Source: Pseudomonadota bacterium (GTDB taxonomy: Bacteria > Pseudomonadota > Gammaproteobacteria > Burkholderiales > Burkholderiaceae_D). From it: a stretch of DNA of 8,362 nt. Positions 1 to 7,166 of the stretch are shown piece by piece. The position numbers and the translations under genes are program-made. Location: positions 1 through 8,362 of the forward strand of contig JAFECY010000142.1 of assembly GCA_018241865.1 (NCBI GenBank), given 5' to 3'. The notes beneath the pieces were generated by a model. It did not search any database and was not told the DNA's origin. It saw only the letters and a list, made by a program, of their open reading frames with translations. Each line of letters opens with the position of its first letter. The first letter of the stretch is position 1.

Positions 1-1482
1 AAACCCGCAAGAAATAAACAGCCCATCAAACCCCACCGCTTCCACATACGCGGTCTTGGTCATGGTCTTTTTCGATACGGGGTGAACCCACTTATAGGCG
101 CACCAGCCGTTGCCGTCCCGGTATGCCATCTTCTGCATGTCGGTGACGAAGAATTTGCCCTCGATGTCTTTGACCTTGGTGCCGTCGAGGCCGATCAGGC
201 GGGCGCTGCCGCCGTTGGCGATGATTTTGGCGCTCTGGTCGCACATGCCGAGGTAGAGATCGCGGTCGATGAATTGGCCTTGTGGGTTGCTGATTTCGGC
301 GATGCCGCGTTCGACGCCGTAGTCGCGCACGTATTGGGTGGCGAGTTTGACCATAGCTTCGGCTTCTTCGGCGGTGCCGAATTCGCGTGCGCCGAGGTCG
401 AAGATCGACACCACTTCCGACAGCGTGACCGCTTGCTCTTGCAGGCTGACCACGGTTTGCGCGGCTTGTTCGACCAGTGAGGCGTTTTGCTGCGTCATGC
501 CGTCGATCTGCACCACGGCCTTGTTGATTTCTTCGATGCCGGCGCTTTGTTCGGCACTGGCGGCGGTGATTTCCGCCATGATGTCTTCGACCCGTTTGAC
601 GCTGGTGACGATCTCTTGCATCGCCGCGCCGGCTTGATCGACCAGCGCGCCGCCGGCATCGACCTTGTTGACTGAATCGACGATCAGCGCCTTGATTTCT
701 TTTGCTGCGCCGGCCGAGCGTTGCGCCAGCGAGCGCACTTCCGCCGCCACCACCGCGAAGCCGCGCCCTTGCTCACCGGCGCGTGCCGCTTCCACCGCCG
801 CATTCAGCGCGAGGATGTTGGTCTGGAAAGCGATGCCGTCGATCACGCCGATGATATCGACGATCTTGCGCGAACTGTCTTTGATCGAGCCCATCGTGGT
901 GACGACATCGCCGACCACCTTGCCGCCTTTGACGGCCGACGATGACGCGGAAGACACCAGCTTGTTGGCTTGGCGCGCATTGTCGGCGTTTTGCTTGACG
1001 GTGGAGGTTAGTTCTTCCATCGACGAAGCGGTTTCTTCCAACGCGCTGGCTTGCGATTCGGTGCGCGCGGACAACGCGGTATTGTCGCCGTTGAGGAAAC
1101 CCGAGGTCATGGCGACGGCCGTGGTGCCGGAACGTACTTTGGCGACGATCTGGAACATGCGTTCGCTCATTTCCTGCATGGCGGCCTGCAACTCGCCGAG
1201 TTCACCGTGGCCGTGTGCCTCGAAAGGTTCGCTGATGTCGCCTGAAGCCATGCGTTTGCTGACGGCGATGGCTTCTTCCAGCGGCGGCAGAATGCCATGT
1301 GCGACCCACCAAGCGGAAACACCGCCGATTGCCAGCATCACTAGGCCGGCGATGACGATACCCATGCGGCTGTCGGCCGGCGCTTCGCTGAAGGCCAGTG
1401 CAGTCATGGCGGCGAGGAATAGTAAGAGAAGGCCGAAACCTGCCGTCAATCGGACGCGGATTTTTACGTTTACCAGATTCAT
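1..1482 (-). CDS. Methyl-accepting chemotaxis protein with C-terminal cytoplasmic Cache domain (3' end cut by window edge)
   Basis: This is a chemoreceptor that should signal to CheA/CheW and control flagellar or twitching motility. 494 codons are visible from ATG at 1482; the reading frame is open to base 1. TM1 is at about residues 13-31 and TM2 at about 40-61, with only about 8 residues between them, so no periplasmic ligand domain exists. A HAMP-like stretch follows (about 62-118). The long signalling coiled coil has Glu/Gln-rich methylation-type segments ([12 protein letters not shown] at 147-158; [10 protein letters not shown] at 311-320). The highly conserved hairpin tip is at 214-257 ([20 protein letters not shown], 217-236). 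Residues about 376-494 form a single-Cache-type sensor ([27 protein letters not shown], ending FISCGF). Related Cache domains end within a few residues of such a Cys-Gly motif, so little is missing. The receptor class is certain; the ligand is unknown. Confidence 0.95.
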   Translation of the reverse strand, partial: MNLVNVKIRVRLTAGFGLLLLFLAAMTALAFSEAPADSRMGIVIAGLVMLAIGGVSAWWVAHGILPPLEEAIAVSKRMASGDISEPFEAHGHGELGELQAAMQEMSERMFQIVAKVRSGTTAVAMTSGFLNGDNTALSARTESQASALEETASSMEELTSTVKQNADNARQANKLVSSASSSAVKGGKVVGDVVTTMGSIKDSSRKIVDIIGVIDGIAFQTNILALNAAVEAARAGEQGRGFAVVAAEVRSLAQRSAGAAKEIKALIVDSVNKVDAGGALVDQAGAAMQEIVTSVKRVEDIMAEITAASAEQSAGIEEINKAVVQIDGMTQQNASLVEQAAQTVVSLQEQAVTLSEVVSIFDLGAREFGTAEEAEAMVKLATQYVRDYGVERGIAEISNPQGQFIDRDLYLGMCDQSAKIIANGGSARLIGLDGTKVKDIEGKFFVTDMQKMAYRDGNGWCAYKWVHPVSKKTMTKTAYVEAVGFDGLFISCGF

Positions 1483-1568
1483 TGCGGTTGTCTCTTCGGA
1501 TGCAAGGGTGGAAGCGGGTTTTTGTTGTGAGGCAAGCCGATCATGCTGGCGGCAGTCGTATGGGGCAT
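1479..1568 (-). CDS. Putative 29-aa leader ORF translationally coupled to the chemoreceptor
   Basis: ATG at 1568 is preceded by an excellent Shine-Dalgarno, AAGGAG (1576-1581), with 7 bases of spacing. The reading frame runs 29 codons and stops at TGA (1479-1481), which overlaps the chemoreceptor start ATG (1480-1482) as ATGA. The receptor's own upstream sequence has only a weak GAAGAGA element, so ribosomes ending the small ORF could reinitiate on the receptor. The peptide begins [13 protein letters not shown] and is rich in Pro, His and Lys, with no signal peptide, membrane segment or family I recognise. It may be a leader whose translation matters more than its product. The strong ribosome site and exact overlap support it. 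Its short length and lack of homologs to compare are the weakness. Confidence 0.45.
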   Translation of the reverse strand: MPHTTAASMIGLPHNKNPLPPLHPKRQPQ

Positions 1569-1615
1569 GTTCCTTCTCCTTGAAAGGGAGGGAACGAAAG
1601 CCATCTGTCGCTGGA

Positions 1616-1657
1616 TTTTCGGCCTAGGGATAAATCTTCCAAGAGGGATTATGGCAA
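1616..1657 (-). promoter_or_regulatory. Weak candidate promoter for the leader ORF and chemoreceptor
   Basis: On the minus strand TTGCCA (1652-1657, five of six matches to the -35 consensus) lies 17 bases before TTTATC (1629-1634, a poor -10). Just downstream, GCCGAAAA (1616-1623) matches seven of eight bases of the FliA (sigma-28) -10 element GCCGATAA used by many motility genes. No TAAA -35 sits at the right distance, so neither reading is convincing. The location, between the terminator at 1678 and the leader ORF, is where a promoter must lie. Confidence 0.22.
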
Positions 1658-1677
1658 GAAAATGACAGAAATGCTGT

Positions 1678-1715
1678 AAAAACACAGCATGCCGGTTTGT
1701 TATTCCGGCATGCTG
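1678..1715 (-). terminator. Rho-independent terminator of the acyl-CoA synthetase gene
   Basis: A perfect 11-bp inverted repeat, CAGCATGCCGG (1685-1695) and CCGGCATGCTG (1705-1715), encloses a 9-base loop. Read on the minus strand, the stem begins 13 bases after the acyl-CoA synthetase stop codon and is followed by TGTTTTTA, a short U tract at 1678-1682. This is the standard shape of an intrinsic terminator and insulates the chemoreceptor from transcription through the synthetase gene. Confidence 0.85.
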
Positions 1716-1728
1716 CATGTCGGATGGT

Positions 1729-3297
1729 TCAGGCCGATTTGGCGGCGAACCAGCTTTTGAGCGCCTTGCGGTCGAGCTTGCCGACCGGGGTGAGAGGAAT
1801 GGTGGCTTCGATGGCGACCGATCGCGGCACTTTGTAGGCGGCCAGCAAATTTTTGCAATGGGCGCGTAGGCTAGCCTCGTCGGTCGTGGTACCGGCGTTC
1901 AGCATCACCATCGCTACCGGCACTTCGCCCCATTTCTTGTCGGGAACGCCGGCGCAGATTGCCGCTGCCACTGCCGGGTGGCTGCGCAAGGCGTTTTCGA
2001 TTTCTTCCGGCGAGACGTTCTCGCCGCCGGTGATGAACATATTGTCGGCGCGGCCGACGATGGACACCAAGCCGTCCTCGTCGCACACGGCGAGGTCGCC
2101 GCTGTGAATCCAGCCCTCGGCGTCGATGGTTTTGGCGGTGCGTTCGGGGTCGTTCAGGTAGCCGTCGAAATTGTGAAAACTACGCAAGCACAGCACGCCG
2201 ATTTTGCCCGGCGGCAGCGATTGTGTCGGATCTTCTTCGGACACGATTTTGTAGTCGCAGCAGTAGAAGGGTGTGCCGACCTTGCGCGAGTTGGCTTTGA
2301 TGTGATCCATGCCGGGTATGCGCGGAATGAAAGCGAAGTTGGACGGGCCGGCTTCGGTCAAGCCATACACTTGGTTGGTGGCGATGCCGCGGTCCCAGAA
2401 GGGTTGCAGGGTTTCGTTGGAGCAGGGCGCAGCGGCGGTGGTGATGAGTTCGATCACCGACCAGTCGGTTTCCTCGAATTGCGGATGCGCCTTCAGCATT
2501 TGCAGCATCGCTTCGACCGCACCTAAGCGATTGATTTTTTTCTTTTGCACCATCTCGATGATTTGGCCGGCATCGAATTGACGCAGGGGAATCGCGAGAC
2601 TGTTGCGCATGAACAGACAAAAGAACACGTTCCAGCCGCCGACGTGGAAAAAGGGGAACAGCACCAGTTCCTTGGTGCGGTCGCCGCCGGCCGACATCAA
2701 TAGAAACTCAAACACGTTCCACACCATTTGCCGATGCGGCACGATGCAGACTTTGGGCACGGCGGTGGTGCCGCCGGTATGGATGTAGAGAAAAGGGTCG
2801 TCCAACGCCACGGGCACGCAGACGTCGCGCGCTTCGGTGGCGAGGATGGCGTCGTAGTCGCTGGCACCATCGCCGAACACGACCACTTTCGGTTGCGGCT
2901 GCGGTAACACATCGGCACCGGTCAACGCGGCGAATAGGTCTTCGACGAAGATCACGTCCGGTTGTTCGCGTTGCATCAAGTCTTGCAACTCCGGCTTTTG
3001 CAAACGATACGACAAGGGGCACAGAATCGCGCCGATTTTGCCGCAGGCGAAAAACAAGTCGATGCATTCCATGCGATTGCGCGCGATCAGCGCGACGCGG
3101 CTACCTTTTTTCAAACCGAGCGTATCGACTAGCCAAGTTGCGACGCGACTGGCGCGCTCATCCACTTGCTGATAGGTGTAACGCGCCTTGGTGGCTGGAT
3201 CGTAAATACTTTCGAGGTTGGGGGTGAGCAAGGCTTTCTTGCCCGAGTAATCGCCGATCCAGTGCATTGGTAGGCTGTTGTAATTGTGCTGCTGCAT
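1729..3297 (-). CDS. AMP-forming acyl-CoA synthetase / fatty acid-CoA ligase family protein
   Basis: This 522-residue enzyme of the adenylate-forming (ANL) superfamily should activate a carboxylic acid with ATP to an acyl-AMP and transfer it to CoA in the cytoplasm. All core motifs are present: P-loop YIHTGGTTAVPK (171-182), YGLTEAGP (311-318), SGDLA (399-403), the hinge block GRADNMFITGGENVSPEEIE (415-434), and the C-terminal PLTPVGKLDRK (501-511) with the catalytic Lys at 507. Length is normal for the family. The P-loop is a variant: Ala179 and Val183 replace the usual glycines. ATG at 3297 has GGAG (3305-3308) 7 bases upstream, which supports this start. No partner gene reveals the substrate; medium or long-chain fatty acids or aromatic acids are possible. 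It appears to be monocistronic, with its own terminator. Confidence 0.93.
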   Translation of the reverse strand: MQQHNYNSLPMHWIGDYSGKKALLTPNLESIYDPATKARYTYQQVDERASRVATWLVDTLGLKKGSRVALIARNRMECIDLFFACGKIGAILCPLSYRLQKPELQDLMQREQPDVIFVEDLFAALTGADVLPQPQPKVVVFGDGASDYDAILATEARDVCVPVALDDPFLYIHTGGTTAVPKVCIVPHRQMVWNVFEFLLMSAGGDRTKELVLFPFFHVGGWNVFFCLFMRNSLAIPLRQFDAGQIIEMVQKKKINRLGAVEAMLQMLKAHPQFEETDWSVIELITTAAAPCSNETLQPFWDRGIATNQVYGLTEAGPSNFAFIPRIPGMDHIKANSRKVGTPFYCCDYKIVSEEDPTQSLPPGKIGVLCLRSFHNFDGYLNDPERTAKTIDAEGWIHSGDLAVCDEDGLVSIVGRADNMFITGGENVSPEEIENALRSHPAVAAAICAGVPDKKWGEVPVAMVMLNAGTTTDEASLRAHCKNLLAAYKVPRSVAIEATIPLTPVGKLDRKALKSWFAAKSA

Positions 3298-3476
3298 TTC
3301 TATTCTCCGATTCTCTTGCGGTGATGCAAAGGGGCGAGCCCCGGTTCCTTTGATGCGAACGTTTTTTAGGAAGGCAACGTTCTTGGCTGCGATGCTAATC
3401 GGCTTGGGATAAAAATGCTACCTCTGCCGCATGGTGCGCCGCACCAGTGTCGTGGTCTGTGCGCGCCCGTTGCGCG
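3298..3476. other. Intergenic region upstream of the acyl-CoA synthetase
   Basis: These 179 bases separate the diguanylate cyclase stop from the synthetase start, both on the minus strand. They must contain the synthetase promoter, but I find no pair of -35 and -10 boxes that I would defend. A small dyad, TGGTGC/GCACCA (3432-3437 and 3441-3446), lies after the cyclase gene without an adjacent U tract. Two AACGTT palindromes sit about 12 bases apart near 3359-3382. The only clear element is the GGAG ribosome site at 3305-3308. Confidence 0.5.
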
Positions 3477-5972
3477 TCACTCTGCTAGGCGATAAGTATG
3501 TCGTCCCGCTTCCTTGGCGCGATACAGCGCGCGGTCGGCGCGTTCCATCAGATCGGCGGCGTGGATGCCGATGTCGCCGTTGAAATAGGCGATACCGATG
3601 CTGGTGCCGACTTGCAGCGGCGCGTCGTTGATGAAAAATGGTTTGGCGACGGCAGTCAGAATTTTGTTCGCCACCAGTTGCGCCTCGTCCGCGTTGCGCA
3701 ACTGTTCTAGGATGACGACGAATTCATCACCAGCCAGCCGCGCCACGGTATCGGTGCCGCGCACGCTGGCTGACAATCGGATGGAAAATTCGCGCAGCAC
3801 GGCGTCGCCGGCGGCATGGCCGAGAGTGTCGTTGATGGCTTTGAAGTGATCGATATCGAGGAACATCAGCGCCATCGGCGATAGCGTGCGCTGGCAGCGG
3901 GCGATGGCTTCGGCTAATTTCTCATTGAATTGATAGCGGTTCGGCAGTCCGGTCAATGTGTCGAAGCGCGCCAGCCGCGACATTTGTTGTTCCAACGTCT
4001 TGGCTTCGGTGACATCGGTGGCCAGCGCGTAGAAGCCGTTCACCTTGCCGTCGTTGTGGAAGTCGGGGATATAGACGATGTGCAGGAAGCGCGTTTTGTC
4101 CTGCAGAGAAGATTCGGCCTCGAACTCGACCCGCTCGCCGCTCAGCGCCTTGTCGATGTGGGCGCGGCGCGTTTCATACACCGCATCGCCGAAGGCTTGC
4201 CGCATGGAAGTGCCGGTTAATTGCGCTTGCGCTAGCCCCATCCAGTCCTGATAGGTCTTGTTGCAGAAGCGGAAAATCTGTTCGTGGTCGATGTAAGAAA
4301 TCAGCGCCGGCATGTTGTCGGCAATGGCGCGCAGCCGCCGCTCGCTGTCGGCCAAATGCTGCTCGGCCAGTTGGCTGCGTTTCTGCTCATGCACTAAGTT
4401 GCGCAGCAGCGGCCGCACCTGCAGGCGCAGTGCCAGCGTGCCGATCACCACCATCGCCGCCAGCACCAGCACCAGCAATTCCATCCGGCCGCGCAGCGGC
4501 GCATACAAATCGTCGGCGTCGAGCTTGATGAGTAGCGCTAGGCCGAACGGCTGCAGCGGCGTGTAAGCGGCCAGCACCGGCACACGGCGTAAGTCCTTGG
4601 CCGATGCCACGCCGGTCTCGCCCAGTAGGGCGTGCGTGATTTGTCGCGCCGGCGTGCCGTCGGCGCGGAACATCGGCGTCAGCAGCGGATCGGCGTAGTA
4701 ACGATTTGGCGCGCAAAAGGCATGGTCGCCTTGGCGACCGCACACCAGCACATCGGTCGCCGGTCCGCTGGCGCGGATATCCTGGAGTAGCTTGTCGAGC
4801 GCAGGCAAGCGCTGCTCGACGAAGACGCTGCCGACGATTTTGCCCTCGTCCAGCACCGGCGTCACGCTGTGCAGCAGATAGCCGTTTTCCCACAGCAACC
4901 AAGCTTGCTGACCGCTGACTTGCAAGGGATGCTCGAAGCGGACTTTGGGGCGCAGCAGATTGCCGGCGACGCCGACTTCCGCACCGCTTGCGTCGAGCAG
5001 ACGCACGCCGCTTGGGCCGACACCCAGCAGGTTCTTGGCCAACTGGCGCAAGCGCGCGCGGGTTGCTTGATCGTGCGGATTGCGCATCAGCGCGGCAAAG
5101 GGTGCGATCACCACCGGCCGGTCGGCAATGGTCTTGTGGATCGCCAAGCGGTCGGCCAGGATGTTGGTCAACAGATTGCCGTTGGTGGTGACCGACAGCA
5201 GCAGATTTTGCGACAGCGACTTTTCCAGCATTTCGCGCATCACCGCGAAACCGGCAACGCCAGCGCCCAGCGCCACCAGCGTCAACACCACGATCGTGCG
5301 GCTGGTGATGTTGCGCGCGTTGTCGCGTACGGATTGCGGTTGCGAGCCATACAGATGCTGATGCAGCAGTACCAGCCCGGTGCCCAACACGCTGATCGCC
5401 AGTGCGGTCGGTGGCAGCATGCTGTTGAAGGAGGTGACGCGATACAGCGTTTCCAGCCGCAGGAAGTGGCCGGCCAAGGCGGAAAAACCCAGCACCGTCA
5501 CGCCGGCGACGGTTGCGGTAAATAGATGGCGCTGCCAACCTTGTCGTTCGCGTTTGCCCAACAAGAAGGCTGTGCCGACGCATAGAAAAGCCAGACAAGT
5601 GTTCGGCGCCATCCGACCCGGATGTGGAATGGCTTCGGTGGGCAACGTCGGCACGCGCATGAAGTCGATGCCGAGCGACACATCGAACAAGTGCTCGATC
5701 ATGGTCAGCGCCGGCCACAGCAACAGGAAGCCAATGCACAGGCGAATGACGACGGTCAGCGCGCGCGACTGCTGCGGCTGGTAAGGCAGACACATGCAGC
5801 AGATGCCGGCGGCGGTCAGCATCATCGGCGTGTTCAGAGCGATGTCCACCGAATAGGGAATCAGGCGGGTGATGAATTCGATCTGGAAAATCCAGCGCAG
5901 GATGATGGTCGCGCCGAAAGCGGCGACCATCAGGCCGAAATATTGATGTGGATGCCAAGAGGGGGTTTTCAT
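3477..5972 (-). CDS. Membrane-bound diguanylate cyclase: 7TM, Cache-like, PAS and GGDEF
   Basis: It should make cyclic di-GMP from two GTP at the inner membrane in response to a periplasmic or membrane signal. With the start at 5972 it has 831 residues. Seven hydrophobic helices (about 12-31, 47-63, 72-93, 122-138, 149-168, 185-204, 224-246) precede an extracytoplasmic Cache-like domain of about 250 residues. An eighth helix follows (496-516), then a coiled linker (529-553), PAS (about 548-658) and GGDEF (663-831). This helix count puts the Cache part outside and PAS-GGDEF inside. The active motif is AGDEF (747-751). An RxxD inhibitory site (RGTD, 738-741) lies exactly five residues before it, so feedback inhibition by c-di-GMP is expected. 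No EAL domain follows. The frame is open up to ATG 6086 (869 residues) and has another ATG at 6011. Neither has a clear ribosome site, and the upstream part looks like promoter DNA, so I prefer 5972. Confidence 0.92.
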   Translation of the reverse strand: MKTPSWHPHQYFGLMVAAFGATIILRWIFQIEFITRLIPYSVDIALNTPMMLTAAGICCMCLPYQPQQSRALTVVIRLCIGFLLLWPALTMIEHLFDVSLGIDFMRVPTLPTEAIPHPGRMAPNTCLAFLCVGTAFLLGKRERQGWQRHLFTATVAGVTVLGFSALAGHFLRLETLYRVTSFNSMLPPTALAISVLGTGLVLLHQHLYGSQPQSVRDNARNITSRTIVVLTLVALGAGVAGFAVMREMLEKSLSQNLLLSVTTNGNLLTNILADRLAIHKTIADRPVVIAPFAALMRNPHDQATRARLRQLAKNLLGVGPSGVRLLDASGAEVGVAGNLLRPKVRFEHPLQVSGQQAWLLWENGYLLHSVTPVLDEGKIVGSVFVEQRLPALDKLLQDIRASGPATDVLVCGRQGDHAFCAPNRYYADPLLTPMFRADGTPARQITHALLGETGVASAKDLRRVPVLAAYTPLQPFGLALLIKLDADDLYAPLRGRMELLVLVLAAMVVIGTLALRLQVRPLLRNLVHEQKRSQLAEQHLADSERRLRAIADNMPALISYIDHEQIFRFCNKTYQDWMGLAQAQLTGTSMRQAFGDAVYETRRAHIDKALSGERVEFEAESSLQDKTRFLHIVYIPDFHNDGKVNGFYALATDVTEAKTLEQQMSRLARFDTLTGLPNRYQFNEKLAEAIARCQRTLSPMALMFLDIDHFKAINDTLGHAAGDAVLREFSIRLSASVRGTDTVARLAGDEFVVILEQLRNADEAQLVANKILTAVAKPFFINDAPLQVGTSIGIAYFNGDIGIHAADLMERADRALYRAKEAGRHTYRLAE

Positions 5973-6168
5973 GCGAATCAAATCTTGTCGTAATGCGTGA
6001 GGCCAGAGCATGACACTATCACAGGCCAATTCCCGCTCGAAAGGGCGTGCGATCTTTTCGCGACAAACCGCGTTGCAAGGGCACATGGCAGCGCTGCGCC
6101 ATCACGTTCCGCACGATCGTTCTTTTTTCGCCTATAATCAATTTCCCCTTTCTTTCCGCGAGTGTGCG
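5973..6168. promoter_or_regulatory. Divergent promoter region between diguanylate cyclase and NMO-family gene
   Basis: This 196-base stretch lies between two divergent starts. On the plus strand a perfect TATAAT (6133-6138) lies about 31 bases before the ATG at 6169, but no good -35 sits upstream. The 8-bp palindrome ACGATCGT (6113-6120) and the 10-bp palindrome GCAGCGCTGC (6088-6097) lie just before it and could be operator sites or chance. On the minus strand TGTGATAGT (6015-6023) resembles an extended -10 about 40 bases before the preferred cyclase start. The plus-strand -10 is the strongest element. Confidence 0.55.
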
Positions 6169-7131
6169 ATGGCCTTGCCTTCCGTATTGCAGCATCTGCG
6201 TTTGCCGGTGATCGGCTCCCCCATGTTCATCGCCAGCGGCCCGCAACTGGTGCTGGCGCAATGCAAGGCCGGCATCGTCGGCGCGTTCCCGGCGCTGAAT
6301 GCGCGCCCGGCTGAATTGCTCGACACTTGGCTGACCGACATGCAAGCCGACTTGGCGGCGCATCGCGCAGCGCATCCTAACGCCGTCATCGGCCCGATCG
6401 CCGTCAACCAGATCGTGCATCAATCCAACGACCGGCTGGCGCACGATGTCGCAGTCTGTGTGCGCCATCAAGTGCCGATCATCATTTCCAGTTTGCGCGC
6501 GCCGCCGAAAGAAATGCTGGACGCCATCCACAGCTACGGCGGCATTGTGCTGCACGACGTGATCTCGATCCGTCACGCGCAAAAGGCGCTGGAAGCCGGC
6601 GTCGATGGCTTGATCTTGGTGGCGGCCGGCGCCGGCGGCCATGCCGGCATGCTGTCGCCATTCGCGCTGGTGGGCGAGGTGCGTAAATTCTTCGATGGCC
6701 CGCTCGCCCTGTCCGGCGCGATTGCCAGCGGCGACGCCGTGCTGGCCGCGCAAGCGATGGGCGCGGACTTGGCCTACATCGGCTCGCGTTGGTTGGCGAC
6801 GCGCGAATCGAATATCGACGAGACCTACCGACAAGCGCTGATCGAATCCGCCGCCGCCGATATTGTTTACACCAATTTATTCACCGGCGTACACGGCAAC
6901 TACTTGAAAAAATCCATCGTCGCGGCCGGCTACGATCCCGACAACCTGCCGGTCGCCGACAAGAGCGCGATGAACTTTGGTTCCGGCGGCGCTAGCAAGG
7001 CTAAAGCTTGGCGCGACATCTGGGGCGCAGGGCAGGGCGTGGGCTTGATCGACGACGCGCCAACCGTGGCGGATGTCGTGGCGCGACTGGAAGCGCAGTA
7101 TCAGACTGCGCGGCAACGGTTGCGTTTGTAG
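6169..7131 (+). CDS. Nitronate monooxygenase (2-nitropropane dioxygenase) family flavoprotein
   Basis: This 320-residue FMN enzyme has a TIM-barrel fold. Relatives oxidise alkyl nitronates such as propionate-3-nitronate, or act as NAD(P)H:quinone reductases, in the cytoplasm. Visible motifs are the N-terminal GSPMFIASGP (16-25), GAGGHAG (154-160) with His158 at the position of the presumed catalytic His of class I enzymes, the FMN phosphate-binding SGAIASG (182-188), GSRWLATRES (205-214), and the C-terminal WGAGQGVGLIDD (285-296). The frame is open from 6010, but ATG at 6169 is chosen for three reasons: homology to the family begins there (LPVIGSPMF), a TATAAT lies 31 bases upstream, and the extra 53 residues look non-coding. 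The ribosome site is weak (CGAG about 6 bases upstream). It stands alone on the plus strand, so the true substrate cannot be inferred from context. Confidence 0.9.
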   Translation: MALPSVLQHLRLPVIGSPMFIASGPQLVLAQCKAGIVGAFPALNARPAELLDTWLTDMQADLAAHRAAHPNAVIGPIAVNQIVHQSNDRLAHDVAVCVRHQVPIIISSLRAPPKEMLDAIHSYGGIVLHDVISIRHAQKALEAGVDGLILVAAGAGGHAGMLSPFALVGEVRKFFDGPLALSGAIASGDAVLAAQAMGADLAYIGSRWLATRESNIDETYRQALIESAAADIVYTNLFTGVHGNYLKKSIVAAGYDPDNLPVADKSAMNFGSGGASKAKAWRDIWGAGQGVGLIDDAPTVADVVARLEAQYQTARQRLRL

Positions 7132-7166
7132 GCGGAGTGCGGGAGAAACGTCGGCCGGACGCCTAC
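7128..7166. repeat. Inverted repeat spanning both convergent stop codons
   Basis: GTAGGCG (7128-7134) and CGCCTAC (7160-7166) form a 7-bp inverted repeat around a 25-base centre. The left arm contains the NMO-family stop TAG and the right arm the HD-gene stop. The position between convergent genes suggests a bidirectional 3'-end hairpin, but there is no U tract on either side and the loop is long, so an intrinsic terminator is not supported. Confidence 0.35.

Noticed and set aside
665..1627. 320-codon plus-strand frame
   Set aside because: It is antisense to the chemoreceptor, which has unmistakable conserved motifs. Its Ser/Ala-rich product has no domain and the frame is open because of GC-rich codon structure.
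1479..1718. 79-codon version of the frame upstream of the chemoreceptor
   Set aside because: Its longer start would lie in the terminator hairpin and has no good ribosome site. Only the last 29 codons follow a strong Shine-Dalgarno.
3330..3352. Sigma-54-like element (GGGGCTCGCCCCTTTGC) before the acyl-CoA synthetase
   Set aside because: The GG and GC dinucleotides are not at the required spacing; the base at the key position is C rather than G.
3411..3446. Possible terminator after the diguanylate cyclase gene
   Set aside because: The 6-bp stem TGGTGC/GCACCA has a 3-base loop and the nearest run of five U lies about 16 bases away, too far for an intrinsic terminator.
4387..5958. 523-codon minus-strand frame inside the diguanylate cyclase gene
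   Set aside because: It is a shifted frame of the cyclase gene with an Arg/Ala-rich product lacking recognisable domains. The cyclase frame carries intact motifs over its full length.
6019..6834. 271-codon minus-strand frame over the NMO-family gene
   Set aside because: It is antisense to a well-supported enzyme. Its His/Arg/Gln-rich composition is typical of a shadow frame.
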